DNA of 64,000 nt from Sulfurospirillum arsenophilum NBRC 109478 (lineage in GTDB: Bacteria; Campylobacterota; Campylobacteria; Campylobacterales; Sulfurospirillaceae), in assembly GCF_000813345.1 (NCBI RefSeq), contig NZ_BBQF01000001.1, positions 124,001 through 188,000 of the forward strand, in the 5' to 3' direction. The notes beneath the pieces were generated by a model. It worked only from the letters and a program-made list of their open reading frames with translations. It was not told the origin of the DNA and did not search any database. Below, piece after piece: positions 18,055 through 26,340 of the stretch. How positions within the stretch are numbered: position 1 is the first letter of the stretch; each line of letters begins with the position of its first letter. The position numbers and the translations under genes were made by a program.

Positions 18055-18889
18055 CGATAGAATCTTTTTTATTCGCTCTATCATTGCATTTAGTATAGCG
18101 GTTTGTTTACTGGTAACTTTTGGTGTTATGATGTGGGAATGGGTTGATGAGAAACTATGGTTTTTTGTCTCGCTTCTGATTCTTTCATCGATTGTCGGTT
18201 ATGTCATTGTTTCCTATACTCTCTCTTCTTTGTTTAAAACCAACCGTTTCTTAGATATTCTGCTCAAAGACACACTTCATGAGCTTAATATTCCGCTTTC
18301 TGTCATTAATGCCAATCTTCAAATGCTTCAAGCCGAGGAGCATGATGAGAAAAAATTTAAACGTTTAGGACGCATTGAATTAGCGAGCAAAGATCTTTAT
18401 GCACTCTATAAAGAGGTGGATTATTACATCAAAAAAGAGATTCAAGAAGATGTTCGCGAGAAATTTTACCTGGATGAGTTGATAGAAAGTGTCATTGTAA
18501 AACAAAAAGAGATGGCAGATGGCGTTGAAATCAACTATAACGTTTTACATGTAGAGCTTTTTTCGGATAAACACGGGTTTGCCAAAGTCATTTCAAACCT
18601 CGTGCATAATGCCCTCAAATACAACCAAAATCATCATGAAATCTGCATTTTTCAAGAAGCAGAGAATCTTATTATCAAAGATTCGGGTGTTGGGATGAGC
18701 GAAGCTGAGCTTTTTCTTGCATTTGATCGCTACTATCAAGCGGATACAAGTAAAGAAGGGTATGGTATAGGGCTGAGCTTAGTGAAGGCTTATTGCGATG
18801 AGTTTAAAATTTCTATGCGCATTAATTCTCAAAAAAATGTCGGTACAGAAGTCATCTTAGATATTTCACACCTCCTGAATAAAAAATGA
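18032..18889 (+). CDS. Small sensor histidine kinase
   Basis: A kinase of up to 285 residues with two membrane segments (about 11-33 and 42-66), almost no periplasmic loop, and no HAMP. The dimerisation helix has His83 in DTLHELNIPLSV; the ATPase domain has NLVHNALKYNQN, IKDSGVGM and GYGIGLSLVK. It probably senses a membrane or internal cue. The start is uncertain: TTG at 18032 and TTG at 18044 are the candidates; no ATG fits before the first membrane helix, and GAGGA at 18026-18030 is the only ribosome site nearby. Partner of the overlapping OmpR-type regulator. Confidence 0.85.
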   Translation: MGTALRSSDRIFFIRSIIAFSIAVCLLVTFGVMMWEWVDEKLWFFVSLLILSSIVGYVIVSYTLSSLFKTNRFLDILLKDTLHELNIPLSVINANLQMLQAEEHDEKKFKRLGRIELASKDLYALYKEVDYYIKKEIQEDVREKFYLDELIESVIVKQKEMADGVEINYNVLHVELFSDKHGFAKVISNLVHNALKYNQNHHEICIFQEAENLIIKDSGVGMSEAELFLAFDRYYQADTSKEGYGIGLSLVKAYCDEFKISMRINSQKNVGTEVILDISHLLNKK

Positions 18890-18895
18890 TATAAT
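18890..18895 (+). promoter_or_regulatory. Candidate -10 box for the PilZ gene
   Basis: TATAAT within ATGATATAATC, directly after the kinase stop and 25-28 bases before the PilZ start, so the PilZ gene may be transcribed on its own. Confidence 0.45.
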
Positions 18896-18922
18896 CAATA
18901 AAATCACCACCTGGACACTATG

Positions 18923-20071
18923 ATGGAAACGGAAGTTATTTCTCAAAGTGAGAAAGAGAATTTTTTAGTCACTTCTATACTTTTTATAAAAGAGTTTGAG
19001 AATACATTTGTAGAGTATTTTACCTGCTTATGTGAAAGTTATGACAAAGCAATGAGTAAAGAAGAGTCAAAAGAGATAGCTTTTGCACTTTACCATGGAC
19101 TTTTTAAGTCTGATACTGACATCTCAGCGCTTAAGGATGATGTTTTTATACGTATGCGTCAAAATGGTATTATGATTGGTTTTCTCATCACTCGAAGTAT
19201 GTTTTATCTTGTAGAAAATTATATTTCCTTTGCCCATAAACATAACATTACCTCTCAAATTGAACTTTTGGTTGGATGTATAGGTCAGTTTATAAATATT
19301 ATAGAAAATGAGACGCCTAGAGTGTGCAGCGCTACAGTCGCTTTTGATGTCAGATTTAGTGATGATGTTATGTTCTCTCCCATCAACAATATTATTGAAG
19401 TGTTTCATCAAATGAAGGAGGAGAATCAAGCGATTGTTTTTCTCAATCTATACAAGGGTGTGCCTATCAGCTCGGAGGCTAGTATTGTAAAAATTGAGGG
19501 TGAAAATGTGACATTTTACATCGATAAATTGCAAGAAATTGCTATGAAGCTAGATGGTAAAGCCTTTATTGTCAAAAATAATTACTTCAATAAGCATCTT
19601 AAAGCGGACATTGTGGATTGTAATTTTCAAACAAATACCGTCGTTCTCACCAATTTTATTTATCTGCTCAATATGCCAGCACTTCAAAGAGAGTTTATTC
19701 GGGTACATCCTGATATCGTGTCAAAAGTATTTTTGCATCAATTTGGCAACATTCAAACAAGTGGACGATTATTTGATATCTCTTTGAATGGTTTGGGTGT
19801 TGTGAGTAGTGAAAATAATGGCATTTTTGTTGGGGCGAAGGTTCTTGTTGGGTTTGAGCTTAACAGCGCTTCTGTGTCCACCCAAAGCGATCGAAAGATT
19901 GAAGTGCAAGGTGAAGTGATGAATGTGATTGAGTATAAAGACTCATACCGCTACTGTATGCGTATTTTCCCCGATCAAGAGATGAGTGGAAAGATATTTC
20001 AGTATATTTCAAAGCGAGAAGATGAAATTTTAGAAGAGCTAAATAACGAATTGAATGAGTATGTACTGTAA
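18923..20071 (+). CDS. PilZ-domain protein with unassigned N-terminal region
   Basis: A 382-383-residue cytoplasmic protein (starts at the adjacent ATGs 18920 or 18923). Counting from 18920, the C-terminal third shows both halves of the PilZ cyclic di-GMP site: RxxxR as R257-E-F-I-R261 and DxSxxG as D286-I-S-L-N-G291. The N-terminal 250 residues are mainly helical then mixed, without a motif I recognise; the FADKYHNITSQIE-like helices suggest a globin-type or helical bundle sensor, which is only a guess. It likely binds c-di-GMP and passes the signal on to motility or surface behaviour. It follows a two-component pair but seems to have its own promoter. Confidence 0.8.
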   Translation: METEVISQSEKENFLVTSILFIKEFENTFVEYFTCLCESYDKAMSKEESKEIAFALYHGLFKSDTDISALKDDVFIRMRQNGIMIGFLITRSMFYLVENYISFAHKHNITSQIELLVGCIGQFINIIENETPRVCSATVAFDVRFSDDVMFSPINNIIEVFHQMKEENQAIVFLNLYKGVPISSEASIVKIEGENVTFYIDKLQEIAMKLDGKAFIVKNNYFNKHLKADIVDCNFQTNTVVLTNFIYLLNMPALQREFIRVHPDIVSKVFLHQFGNIQTSGRLFDISLNGLGVVSSENNGIFVGAKVLVGFELNSASVSTQSDRKIEVQGEVMNVIEYKDSYRYCMRIFPDQEMSGKIFQYISKREDEILEELNNELNEYVL

Positions 20072-20099
20072 TGGTATGTAAGCTCTAGCTTACATACCA
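20072..20099. terminator. Bidirectional terminator, PilZ gene / ABC permease
   Basis: TGGTATGTAAGC (20072-20083) and GCTTACATACCA (20088-20099) form a perfect 12-bp stem with loop TCTA. It contains the permease stop codon, and a T-rich stretch follows on the forward strand. Confidence 0.75.
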
Positions 20100-21055
20100 C
20101 CTTGTTTTTTCATTTTCATTTCAATTTTATGTCCGAGTATTGAGAGCAAAAAGGTAATTGCAAAATAGACGGCTGCGATAATAAGCCATGTTTCAAAAGG
20201 TGAAAAGGTATTTGCAACGATCTCGCGACCTACTTTGGTTAGATCGGTAATAGAAATAACAGAGACCAATGAAGAGTCTTTCACGAGTGCAATCATCTCT
20301 CCTACCAGTGTTGGAAGTGCACGCTTAAGTGCTTGAGGCATAATGATATAAATCATTGTCTGCGTATAGTTCATACCCAAAGATTTTGCCGCTTCATACT
20401 GGCCTTTATCGATGGATTGAATAGCTCCACGTAAAACTTCGGCTATATAAGCTCCAAAGAAGAGTCCAAGCGAGATAGCACCTGCAAGAAAACGTTCAAG
20501 TTCAAATATCGTAGCAATAATAAAATAAAAAATAAAAATTTGAACCAGAAGAGGCGTTCCTCTGATAATAGCAATGTAAACAGTCGCTATATCTTTTAAA
20601 AATTGGTAACTGGAAATACGCATAAACGCAAGTAAAGAGCCAATAGAAAAGGCTAAAATTGCGGCAAGTCCCGAGATCTCAAGTGTAACGATTAAGCCCT
20701 CAAGTAAGGGGCCAATTTGCATTGATGTTTTTTTAGCAATAGTGTCATTTTCATAAACACTGTCGCCATCTTTGACACTCAGTGAGTAGCTTTTATCAAT
20801 GGCAATTTCTTTACTATCTTCACGCCCTTGAATAATAAGGGCAGATCCTCGAATTTGAATTGTACCATCCAAAGATGCAGGAATGGTCTCAACTTTTTCA
20901 TATGCAAAATATTTTGGAACACTAGTCCACTTCCAAATGTAGTTCATATTGGATGCAGCCATAAAGAGTAAGTATCCAAATGCAACATAAAAAGCAACGG
21001 CCACTACGTGACCGAATGCTTTATTGTGCAAAAGAGTTTGTTTTCCTTTTGCCAC
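20090..21055 (-). CDS. Polar amino-acid ABC transporter permease
   Basis: A 321-residue permease of the HisM/GlnP family, with the ATPase-docking EAA loop EAAKSLGMNYTQTMIYIIMPQAL near residues 221-243. It is longer than the usual 220-250 residues. After TM1 (about 17-37) comes a soluble segment of about 75 residues, predicted periplasmic (WKWTSVPKYFAYE to DTIAKKTSM), before the standard permease domain. It forms the membrane channel with the ATPase and binding protein encoded upstream. Only one permease gene is present, so it probably works as a homodimer. Confidence 0.9.
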   Translation of the reverse strand: MAKGKQTLLHNKAFGHVVAVAFYVAFGYLLFMAASNMNYIWKWTSVPKYFAYEKVETIPASLDGTIQIRGSALIIQGREDSKEIAIDKSYSLSVKDGDSVYENDTIAKKTSMQIGPLLEGLIVTLEISGLAAILAFSIGSLLAFMRISSYQFLKDIATVYIAIIRGTPLLVQIFIFYFIIATIFELERFLAGAISLGLFFGAYIAEVLRGAIQSIDKGQYEAAKSLGMNYTQTMIYIIMPQALKRALPTLVGEMIALVKDSSLVSVISITDLTKVGREIVANTFSPFETWLIIAAVYFAITFLLSILGHKIEMKMKKQGGM

Positions 21056-21058
21056 TGC

Positions 21059-21859
21059 TTACATTACCTTTTTTTGCCAAGCGGTATCTGCAAACCATCT
21101 GTCATAGATTTTTTTGTAAGTACCATCATTTTTTGCTTGATTTAGGAAGTTGTTAAGCCAGTTAAGGAAATCTGGATCACCTTTACGAATAGCAAAGCCA
21201 AGAGGTTCATACGTCAATTCTTCACTTAAGTGAACAAGTTTGTCTGCACCTTTTTCAGCAAAGAAAATAGCGTTGTATGGTTTGTCATAAACAAGACCGT
21301 CTGCATTGCCATTAAGAACTTCTTGTGCTGCGTCAGCTTCTGTTTCAAAGGTTCTGATTTTAGCTTTTTTAAACATTTTACGTGTTGCAATTTCACCGGT
21401 TACACCAATCTTCGTAACGATAGTGTATTCTGGTTTATCCAAATCACTCCATTTTTTACCTGCATGTTTTTTAGGGGCAAGAATAGTTTGACCAACACTG
21501 ATGTATGGGTCTGCGAAGTTGATTTTGAGGTTTCTCTCTTGAGTGATAGTCATACCAGACATAATGATGTCATATTTACCTGTTAAAAGACCTGCGATAA
21601 TACCATCCCATGCAGTTGGAACCAGTTGGAGTTTAACACCCATCGCTTTTGCCATTTCATTTGCCATATCAACATCAAATCCGATGATATTACCTTGTTT
21701 GTCTTTCATCTCAAAAGGCATATAACCTGGCTCTAGTCCAACGGTTAGAACACCTTTTTGAACGATACTGTTGAGGGTTGATTTTTGCCATAGGTTGATA
21801 TCATCAGCCATAGCATTAATGCCAAGCATTACAAGTAATGCAGCTAAAAGTTTCTTCAT
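21059..21859 (-). CDS. Polar amino-acid ABC transporter substrate-binding protein
   Basis: A 266-residue periplasmic protein with signal peptide (residues 1-18, ending AMA). The type II binding fold of the family-3 solute-binding proteins is clear: LTVGLEPGYMPFEMKD, then GFDVDMANEMAKAMG, then GKYDIIMSGMTITQER. The Arg that clamps the ligand carboxylate is probably the R of TQER. It delivers an amino acid to the permease encoded three bases downstream. The exact ligand (glutamine, cystine, histidine and so on) cannot be assigned from this sequence. Confidence 0.9.
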   Translation of the reverse strand: MKKLLAALLVMLGINAMADDINLWQKSTLNSIVQKGVLTVGLEPGYMPFEMKDKQGNIIGFDVDMANEMAKAMGVKLQLVPTAWDGIIAGLLTGKYDIIMSGMTITQERNLKINFADPYISVGQTILAPKKHAGKKWSDLDKPEYTIVTKIGVTGEIATRKMFKKAKIRTFETEADAAQEVLNGNADGLVYDKPYNAIFFAEKGADKLVHLSEELTYEPLGFAIRKGDPDFLNWLNNFLNQAKNDGTYKKIYDRWFADTAWQKKVM

Positions 21860-21885
21860 TGCTACTCTCCTTAAGGGTTTAGTTT

Positions 21886-22626
21886 TTAATGTGTTAATAT
21901 CTCTTGTAAAAATTTCTGCGCACGTTCTGTTTTTGGATTGGCAAAGAAAGCTTCCGGTGTAGCTTCTTCAATAATGACGCCCTCATCCATAAAAACGATG
22001 CGATCGCAAACTTCTTTGGCAAAACCCATTTCATGGGTCACACAAACGATGGTAAAGTTTTCGTGTGCAAGTTCGCGCATAACATCTAAAACGCCACCAA
22101 TCATTTCAGGATCAAGGGCAGATGTTGGTTCATCAAATAAAATAATTTTTGGCTTCATTGCAAGTGTTCTTGCTATGGCAACACGTTGTTTTTGACCACC
22201 ACTGAGTTCATTTGGATAGCCTTCTGCTTTATGTACCAAACCTACACGTTCTAAAAGTTTAAGGGCTGCTTCATTGGCATCGTGTTTGCTGATACCTTTG
22301 ACTTTACGTTGAGCGATGGTAATATTCTCTAAGATAGTTAAGTGGGGGAAAAGATTGAAGTGTTGAAAAACCATTCCTGTTTCAGCACGGACTTGGTTAA
22401 TATTGGTTTTTTTAGTGTATAGATCAAAACCGTCAATGACAATTTCGCCAGTGTCGATCTCTTCTAGTTTGTTGATACAGCGAATGAGCGTTGATTTGCC
22501 GCTACCACTTGGTCCACAAATCACAACAATTTCACCCTCTGTAACGGAAAAATTTATATTTTTAAGAACATGAAAATCGCCATAATACTTATTAACATTT
22601 TCCATGTGAACAATAGCTTGACTCAT
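21886..22626 (-). CDS. Polar amino-acid ABC transporter ATPase
   Basis: A 246-residue ABC ATPase of the GlnQ/HisP group: Walker [10 protein letters not shown] near residue 39, Q-loop [13 protein letters not shown], signature [16 protein letters not shown], Walker [15 protein letters not shown] and switch His in CVTHEMGF. It powers the transporter whose other subunits follow on the same strand in the order ATPase, binding protein, permease. ATG at 22626 follows AAAGG. Operon membership is supported by short gaps (26 and 3 bases). Confidence 0.93.
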   Translation of the reverse strand: MSQAIVHMENVNKYYGDFHVLKNINFSVTEGEIVVICGPSGSGKSTLIRCINKLEEIDTGEIVIDGFDLYTKKTNINQVRAETGMVFQHFNLFPHLTILENITIAQRKVKGISKHDANEAALKLLERVGLVHKAEGYPNELSGGQKQRVAIARTLAMKPKIILFDEPTSALDPEMIGGVLDVMRELAHENFTIVCVTHEMGFAKEVCDRIVFMDEGVIIEEATPEAFFANPKTERAQKFLQEILTH

Positions 22627-22641
22627 TCAAACCTTTCTTTC

Positions 22642-22667
22642 ATTATATCGCGTAAACCATAATTGTA
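22642..22667 (-). promoter_or_regulatory. Candidate promoters of the amino-acid ABC operon
   Basis: Reverse-strand TATAAT in GCGATATAATG (22642-22647) and TACAAT in TGCTACAATTATG (22662-22667) lie 16 and 36 bases before the ATPase ATG. Either could start the operon downstream of the hairpin at 22716-22750. Confidence 0.45.
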
Positions 22668-22719
22668 GCAGTAGAATATAAAAGTAAGATAAAGGGATTG
22701 GTACAAATGTCACGGGTAA

Positions 22720-22750
22720 AAAGCCTCCATTTTCATGAGAGGGAGGCTTT
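22720..22750 (-). terminator. Orphan reverse-strand terminator in a divergent intergenic region
   Basis: Reading the reverse strand, AAAGCCTCC (from 22750) and GGAGGCTTT (to 22720) form a 9-bp stem with a 13-base loop and are followed by two more Ts. No annotated gene lies upstream on this strand, since the DMT gene at 22879 runs the other way. It may end a small RNA or attenuate a longer leader of the ABC operon. Confidence 0.6.
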
Positions 22751-22755
22751 CGTGT

Positions 22756-22785
22756 GATTAGTGGTAAAAGAACTTAAAAAAAGCC
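22756..22785 (-). other. Possible 9-codon Phe-rich leader ORF
   Basis: On the reverse strand an ATG at 22785 opens MAFFKFFYH, stopping five bases before the hairpin at 22720-22750. Four Phe and one Tyr in nine codons recalls Phe attenuation peptides, but the ribosome site is poor and the pairing logic does not fit classical attenuation (see findings). It may be chance in an AT-rich spacer. Confidence 0.2.
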
Positions 22786-22842
22786 ATCTTTATTTGGATA
22801 TTTTTTGAGCTGGTTACTCTGTATTTTCCTATTTCATTGTGA

Positions 22843-22848
22843 TACAAT
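22843..22848 (+). promoter_or_regulatory. Candidate -10 box for the DMT exporter
   Basis: TACAAT within TTGTGATACAATG, 31 bases before the GTG start at 22879; the GATACAAT core matches that of the MFS and SpoU genes. Confidence 0.45.
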
Positions 22849-22878
22849 GCCTCTTCTATCAAAGTAATGAGGTGTGTA

Positions 22879-23784
22879 GTGATCAGTCATAAATTAAGAG
22901 AATTAGGTGCAGATTTTTTACTGCTTATGGTAGCTGTTGCGTGGGGAAGTACCTTTTTTGTGGTACAAGCTGCAGTTAACGAAACACCCGTCTATACCTT
23001 TTTATTTTGGCGATTTTTTCTCGCAGGTGCTTTAATGGTAATGATCTCCTTTAAACAGCTTCGTTATCTTAATCTTGCGGTTTTAAAAGCAGGATCTCTT
23101 TTGGGCCTTTTTATGTTTTTAGGATATGCGTTTCAAACGTTTGCGCTCACTTATACCTACTCATCTACGGTTGGTTTTATTACAGGCTTAAGCGTGATTG
23201 TCGTTCCTTTTGCTACCTATCTTATCTTTAAACAAAAAGCATCAATGTTTTCAACCCTAGGCGCAATCGTTGCTTCTGCTGGACTTTACTTTTTAACACT
23301 CAATAACACGTTAGGTTTTTCGTTAGGGGAATTCTATGCATTTATCTGTGCAATGATGTTTGCATTGCATATTGTCTTTACAGGCCATCTTTCACGTCAA
23401 CACAATATTTATCTCTTGGTGAGCATTCAATTTCTAACGGTGGGTTTTTGTTCTTTTATTGGAGGGTTTGTGATGGAAGGCTCTATCATCCCTCCACGAA
23501 CAGATATGTTGTTTATGAATGCTATAGCCATTACGGTTATCTTTGCAACGATTTTTGCCTTTTGGGTACAAACAGCCATGCAGCGTTTTACCACGGCGGC
23601 AAAAACAGCGATTATCTTTACCATGGAGCCTGTCAGTGCTGGAATTTTTGGCTATTTCTTCGCCAATGAACTCTTAACCTTTCCACAAATCTGTGGTGCA
23701 GTGATGATTTTAGGCGGTATGCTCATCGCGGAACTGGGTTCATACTTTATGGAGCAATACCGCAGACGAAAAAATGCTGTTTAG
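22879..23784 (+). CDS. EamA/DMT-family transporter
   Basis: A membrane protein of about 301 residues with ten hydrophobic helices in two EamA repeats. The first starts at LLLMVAVAWGSTFFVVQAAV, the second at GEFYAFICAMMFALHIVFTG, and FTMEPVSAGIFGYFFANELL is the typical end of repeat two. Members mostly export amino acids or metabolites. Start is probably the GTG at 22879, which has GAGGT five bases before it; an in-frame ATG at 22867 lacks a ribosome site. The stop overlaps the convergent znuB-like gene by four bases. Substrate unknown. Confidence 0.87.
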   Translation: MISHKLRELGADFLLLMVAVAWGSTFFVVQAAVNETPVYTFLFWRFFLAGALMVMISFKQLRYLNLAVLKAGSLLGLFMFLGYAFQTFALTYTYSSTVGFITGLSVIVVPFATYLIFKQKASMFSTLGAIVASAGLYFLTLNNTLGFSLGEFYAFICAMMFALHIVFTGHLSRQHNIYLLVSIQFLTVGFCSFIGGFVMEGSIIPPRTDMLFMNAIAITVIFATIFAFWVQTAMQRFTTAAKTAIIFTMEPVSAGIFGYFFANELLTFPQICGAVMILGGMLIAELGSYFMEQYRRRKNAV

Positions 23785-24587
23785 GCTTTGAAGTACCTGC
23801 TATAGAGAAGTTGGAGAAAAAAGGTTGTTGTTGCCACTAAAATAATGGAAGCCCCACCGCTAAGATTGAAACTGTAAGAGAGATAGAGTCCAACGGTGCA
23901 AAAAAGGGCTGAAAGAAAAGATGAAACAACCATCATTCCTCCAACAGAATTGGTAAACTTTTCTGCAATGTAAGGTGGAATCGTAAGCAACGCAATTACC
24001 AAGATAAGCCCCACCGCACGAATGATAATCACAACACCAAGGGCTATGATCAAGACCAATGCAAAATAGAGCAGGGTAACGTTGATACCTCGAAGTTTTG
24101 CAAACTGAGCATCAAAACTCATAGCCAAAAGCTGTTTGTAAAAGATAATTGCAAAGGTCAATACTACAATGAGTACGAATCCCATTGCGTAAAGATCTTC
24201 AGGTGTTACGGATAAAATCGCACCAAAAAGATAACTCATTAAATCGACATTGTATCCCGGCGTAAGATCGGTCATGATGATGCCAAGCGCCATACCAAAT
24301 GCCCATAAAACACCAATAAGTGCATCAAGACGTGCATTGTTGTGGTGGGTAATATAGGCGATAATAGCCCCTAAGAAAAGTGAGAACAAAGATGCACCAA
24401 GCATAGGAGCAATGCCAAAATAAAGCGCTAACCCAATGCCGCCGTATGAGCCATGTGCAATACCGCCTGCAATAAAGACCATGCGATTAATAACGGTCAA
24501 TGTCCCAATGACACCACAAATAATGCTTACTAAAAGAGAAGCTAAAAGTGCATTTTGCATAAAATCAAAGTTAAGGATATCTATCAT
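23781..24587 (-). CDS. znuB: Zinc-type ABC transporter permease
   Basis: A 268-residue permease of the ABC-3 metal family (ZnuB/MntB/TroC) with about eight membrane helices and the family segments FIAGGIAHGSYGGIGLALY and VVIIIRAVGLILVIALLTIPPYIAEKFTNS. It overlaps the ATPase gene by four bases, which implies coupling. Zinc is preferred over manganese or iron because the binding protein has a long His-rich loop and a Fur-family gene is divergent from the operon; the permease alone does not decide the metal. Confidence 0.85.
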   Translation of the reverse strand: MIDILNFDFMQNALLASLLVSIICGVIGTLTVINRMVFIAGGIAHGSYGGIGLALYFGIAPMLGASLFSLFLGAIIAYITHHNNARLDALIGVLWAFGMALGIIMTDLTPGYNVDLMSYLFGAILSVTPEDLYAMGFVLIVVLTFAIIFYKQLLAMSFDAQFAKLRGINVTLLYFALVLIIALGVVIIIRAVGLILVIALLTIPPYIAEKFTNSVGGMMVVSSFLSALFCTVGLYLSYSFNLSGGASIILVATTTFFLQLLYSRYFKA

Positions 24588-25345
24588 ACGAGCTCTTTAT
24601 GGGTGTGGTTGCAACGGGTTGCGCTGATAAGCTCAACAGGGCAAACATGTTCATTTTGATTTTCAAAGACTTTGAAATTTTGAGTTTTGGGTACATCATG
24701 GACGTAGAGCGTTTTGTTGACATGGACAACTTTGGTGGCGTAATTAAGGGCAACATTGATGTCGTGACTGATGATGACGATGCCCACCGTTTCGTTGAGC
24801 GATTTAAGCAGTTTAAACATATCGATTTGCCCTGCGGTGTCGATGCTTGCTGTTGGTTCATCTAAAAACATAATTTTTGCTTCGCAAGCGAGGGCACGTG
24901 CAATGAAAACACGTTGGCGTTGACCGCCTGAGAGGGTGTTGATTTTTTGGTTTTCAAACCCTTTCATTCCCACTCTCTCTAACATGTTCAAAGCGATGGT
25001 TTTATCTTCTTTTGAGTAAGTCGCAAAGGCTTTGGATTTGGAGAGTCTGCCCATAAGAACAACGTCCATCACCTTAATGGGGAAGTCTTTATTGGCGATG
25101 GTGTCTTGAGGAACATAGGCAATTTCATGGCTTACATGTAAAGGATTTTCACCAAAAAGAAGTACTTCGCCACGTTCAGGCTCAAGCAAGCCTATCATCA
25201 TTTTAAGCAGGGTACTTTTACCGCCACCGTTGGGTCCAATAATGGCTAGAAATTCATTTTTGTTGTACTGGAGGTTAATGTCCTCCAGTACGGTAGCGCC
25301 ATCATAACTAAAATAGAGGTGATTGATTTGAATATCGTTTTGCAT
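24584..25345 (-). CDS. znuC: Zinc-type ABC transporter ATPase
   Basis: A 253-residue ABC ATPase of the metal-uptake group: Walker A GPNGGGKST, signature LSGGQRQRVFIARALA, Walker B IMFLDEPTASIDTAGQ, and switch His in IISHDINVAL. The C-terminus carries several His and Cys (HVCPVELISATRCNHTH), a feature of some zinc-transport ATPases. It lies between the permease and binding-protein genes. One iterated palindrome lies in frame. Confidence 0.87.
   Translation of the reverse strand: MQNDIQINHLYFSYDGATVLEDINLQYNKNEFLAIIGPNGGGKSTLLKMMIGLLEPERGEVLLFGENPLHVSHEIAYVPQDTIANKDFPIKVMDVVLMGRLSKSKAFATYSKEDKTIALNMLERVGMKGFENQKINTLSGGQRQRVFIARALACEAKIMFLDEPTASIDTAGQIDMFKLLKSLNETVGIVIISHDINVALNYATKVVHVNKTLYVHDVPKTQNFKVFENQNEHVCPVELISATRCNHTHKELV
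25132..25141. repeat. Iterated palindrome copy 7
   Basis: In the znuC-like gene, read on the reverse strand as TTA-CAT-GTA (L-H-V-S). Confidence 0.9.
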
Positions 25346-25357
25346 AAAGCGATTATA

Positions 25358-26224
25358 TCATTTTAGTTCTGATTGAAAGGTTTTGGCAATGCTTAAAAGA
25401 TTTTCATTCCATGCATACGCTAAAGGGTCAATTGGTAAGACTTTTCCGTTGATTTGCTTCGCAATACTGACGGCACTTTTTTGTGAAAATTGTGGAGCAA
25501 CAAAAACGACTTTAGCATTTTCCTCTTTGGCTTCTTTAATGATAGTGGCTAATTCACTTGGTTTTGGCTCTTTCCCACTCACTTCAATGGCGATTTGCTC
25601 CAAGTTATAACGTTGTGCAAAGTAACCAAAAGAAGGATGGAACACGATAAATTTACGACTTTTTACTTCAGCAAGTGTGGTTTGAATAGAGGCATCTAGT
25701 GCGTCTAATGAGGCAATAAATGTTTCATAATTTTTTGTGAATTCACTTCTTTGTGTTGGATACAGAATGACAAGTGCATCGTAAATATTTTTAGCTTGTG
25801 TTTTAACCAAAATAGGGTCGAGCCAGACATGAGGATCAAGAGATTCGTCTTCATGGTCATGGTGAGCATCTTTTTTTTCACCTTCATGATGGTGTTCTGC
25901 CATTGCTATTTTTTCGATCCCTTTAATGGTATCGACCATTACCATTTTAGGATTGCTACTTTTAAATTTAGGAAGCCATGCTTTTTCAAAACCATCGTCA
26001 ATGCTAAAGTAAGCATCAGAACTTGCAAGTTCTTTCATCTGAGCAGGTTTTGGCTCGTAGGTATGTTGGTTAGCACCTGGGGCTACCATGACGTTTACAT
26101 GTAAAAAATCTTTAGCAATCTGTTCGACAAAATATTTTTGGGGAAGAATGCTCACCGTTACGGTTGGAGCGGCACTTAAAAGTGAACCAAAGAGGAAGGT
26201 AAAAAAGAGTAAAAGAGATTTCAC
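25358..26224 (-). CDS. znuA: Zinc-type ABC transporter substrate-binding protein
   Basis: A 288-residue periplasmic protein with signal peptide (about 1-18) and the cluster A-I metal-binding fold. Metal ligands are likely His54 (NQHTYEP), His132 (DPHVW) and the His of FHPSFGYFA. Between them runs a His/Asp-rich loop (residues 111-124, HHHEGEKK... HHDH), typical of ZnuA and taken to collect zinc. The start is a GTG at 26224 with AAGGA seven bases upstream. It heads the operon binding protein, ATPase, permease and faces a Fur-family gene across a dyad. Confidence 0.88.
   Translation of the reverse strand: MKSLLLFFTFLFGSLLSAAPTVTVSILPQKYFVEQIAKDFLHVNVMVAPGANQHTYEPKPAQMKELASSDAYFSIDDGFEKAWLPKFKSSNPKMVMVDTIKGIEKIAMAEHHHEGEKKDAHHDHEDESLDPHVWLDPILVKTQAKNIYDALVILYPTQRSEFTKNYETFIASLDALDASIQTTLAEVKSRKFIVFHPSFGYFAQRYNLEQIAIEVSGKEPKPSELATIIKEAKEENAKVVFVAPQFSQKSAVSIAKQINGKVLPIDPLAYAWNENLLSIAKTFQSELK
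26095..26104. repeat. Iterated palindrome copy 8
   Basis: In the znuA-like gene, reverse strand TTA-CAT-GTA (L-H-V-N). Extends to TTTACATGTAAA (26094-26105). Confidence 0.9.
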
Positions 26225-26240
26225 GGATTATCCTTTTGCG

Positions 26241-26287
26241 ACTAAGTTGCATAATTTTGCTGCAATCTTAATCAAATGCAACTTAGT
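26241..26287. promoter_or_regulatory. Putative Fur-family (zinc) operator
   Basis: ACTAAGTTGCAT (26241-26252) and ATGCAACTTAGT (26276-26287) are perfect inverted 12-mers 23 bases apart. A third imperfect half-site, TGCAATCTTA (26261-26270), pairs with the left arm over a short spacer as TAAGTTGCA...TGCAATCTTA. The set lies between the znuA-like GTG and the Fur-family ATG, upstream of a forward -10 box, so one repressor could control both directions. Confidence 0.65.
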
Positions 26288-26297
26288 TGTGACTTAA

Positions 26298-26303
26298 TAC
26301 AAT
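26298..26303 (+). promoter_or_regulatory. Candidate -10 box for the Fur-family gene
   Basis: TACAAT in TTAATACAATT, ten bases after the operator and 38 bases before the ATG at 26341. The right operator arm would cover its -35 region. Confidence 0.45.
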
Positions 26304-26340
26304 TTTCGATAACATTCACTATCAATTAATGAGGGAAACT

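Noticed and set aside
22756-22785. A firm classical Phe attenuator
   Set aside because: The ribosome site is weak, and the visible pairing would work in the wrong direction, so it is recorded only as a low-confidence feature.
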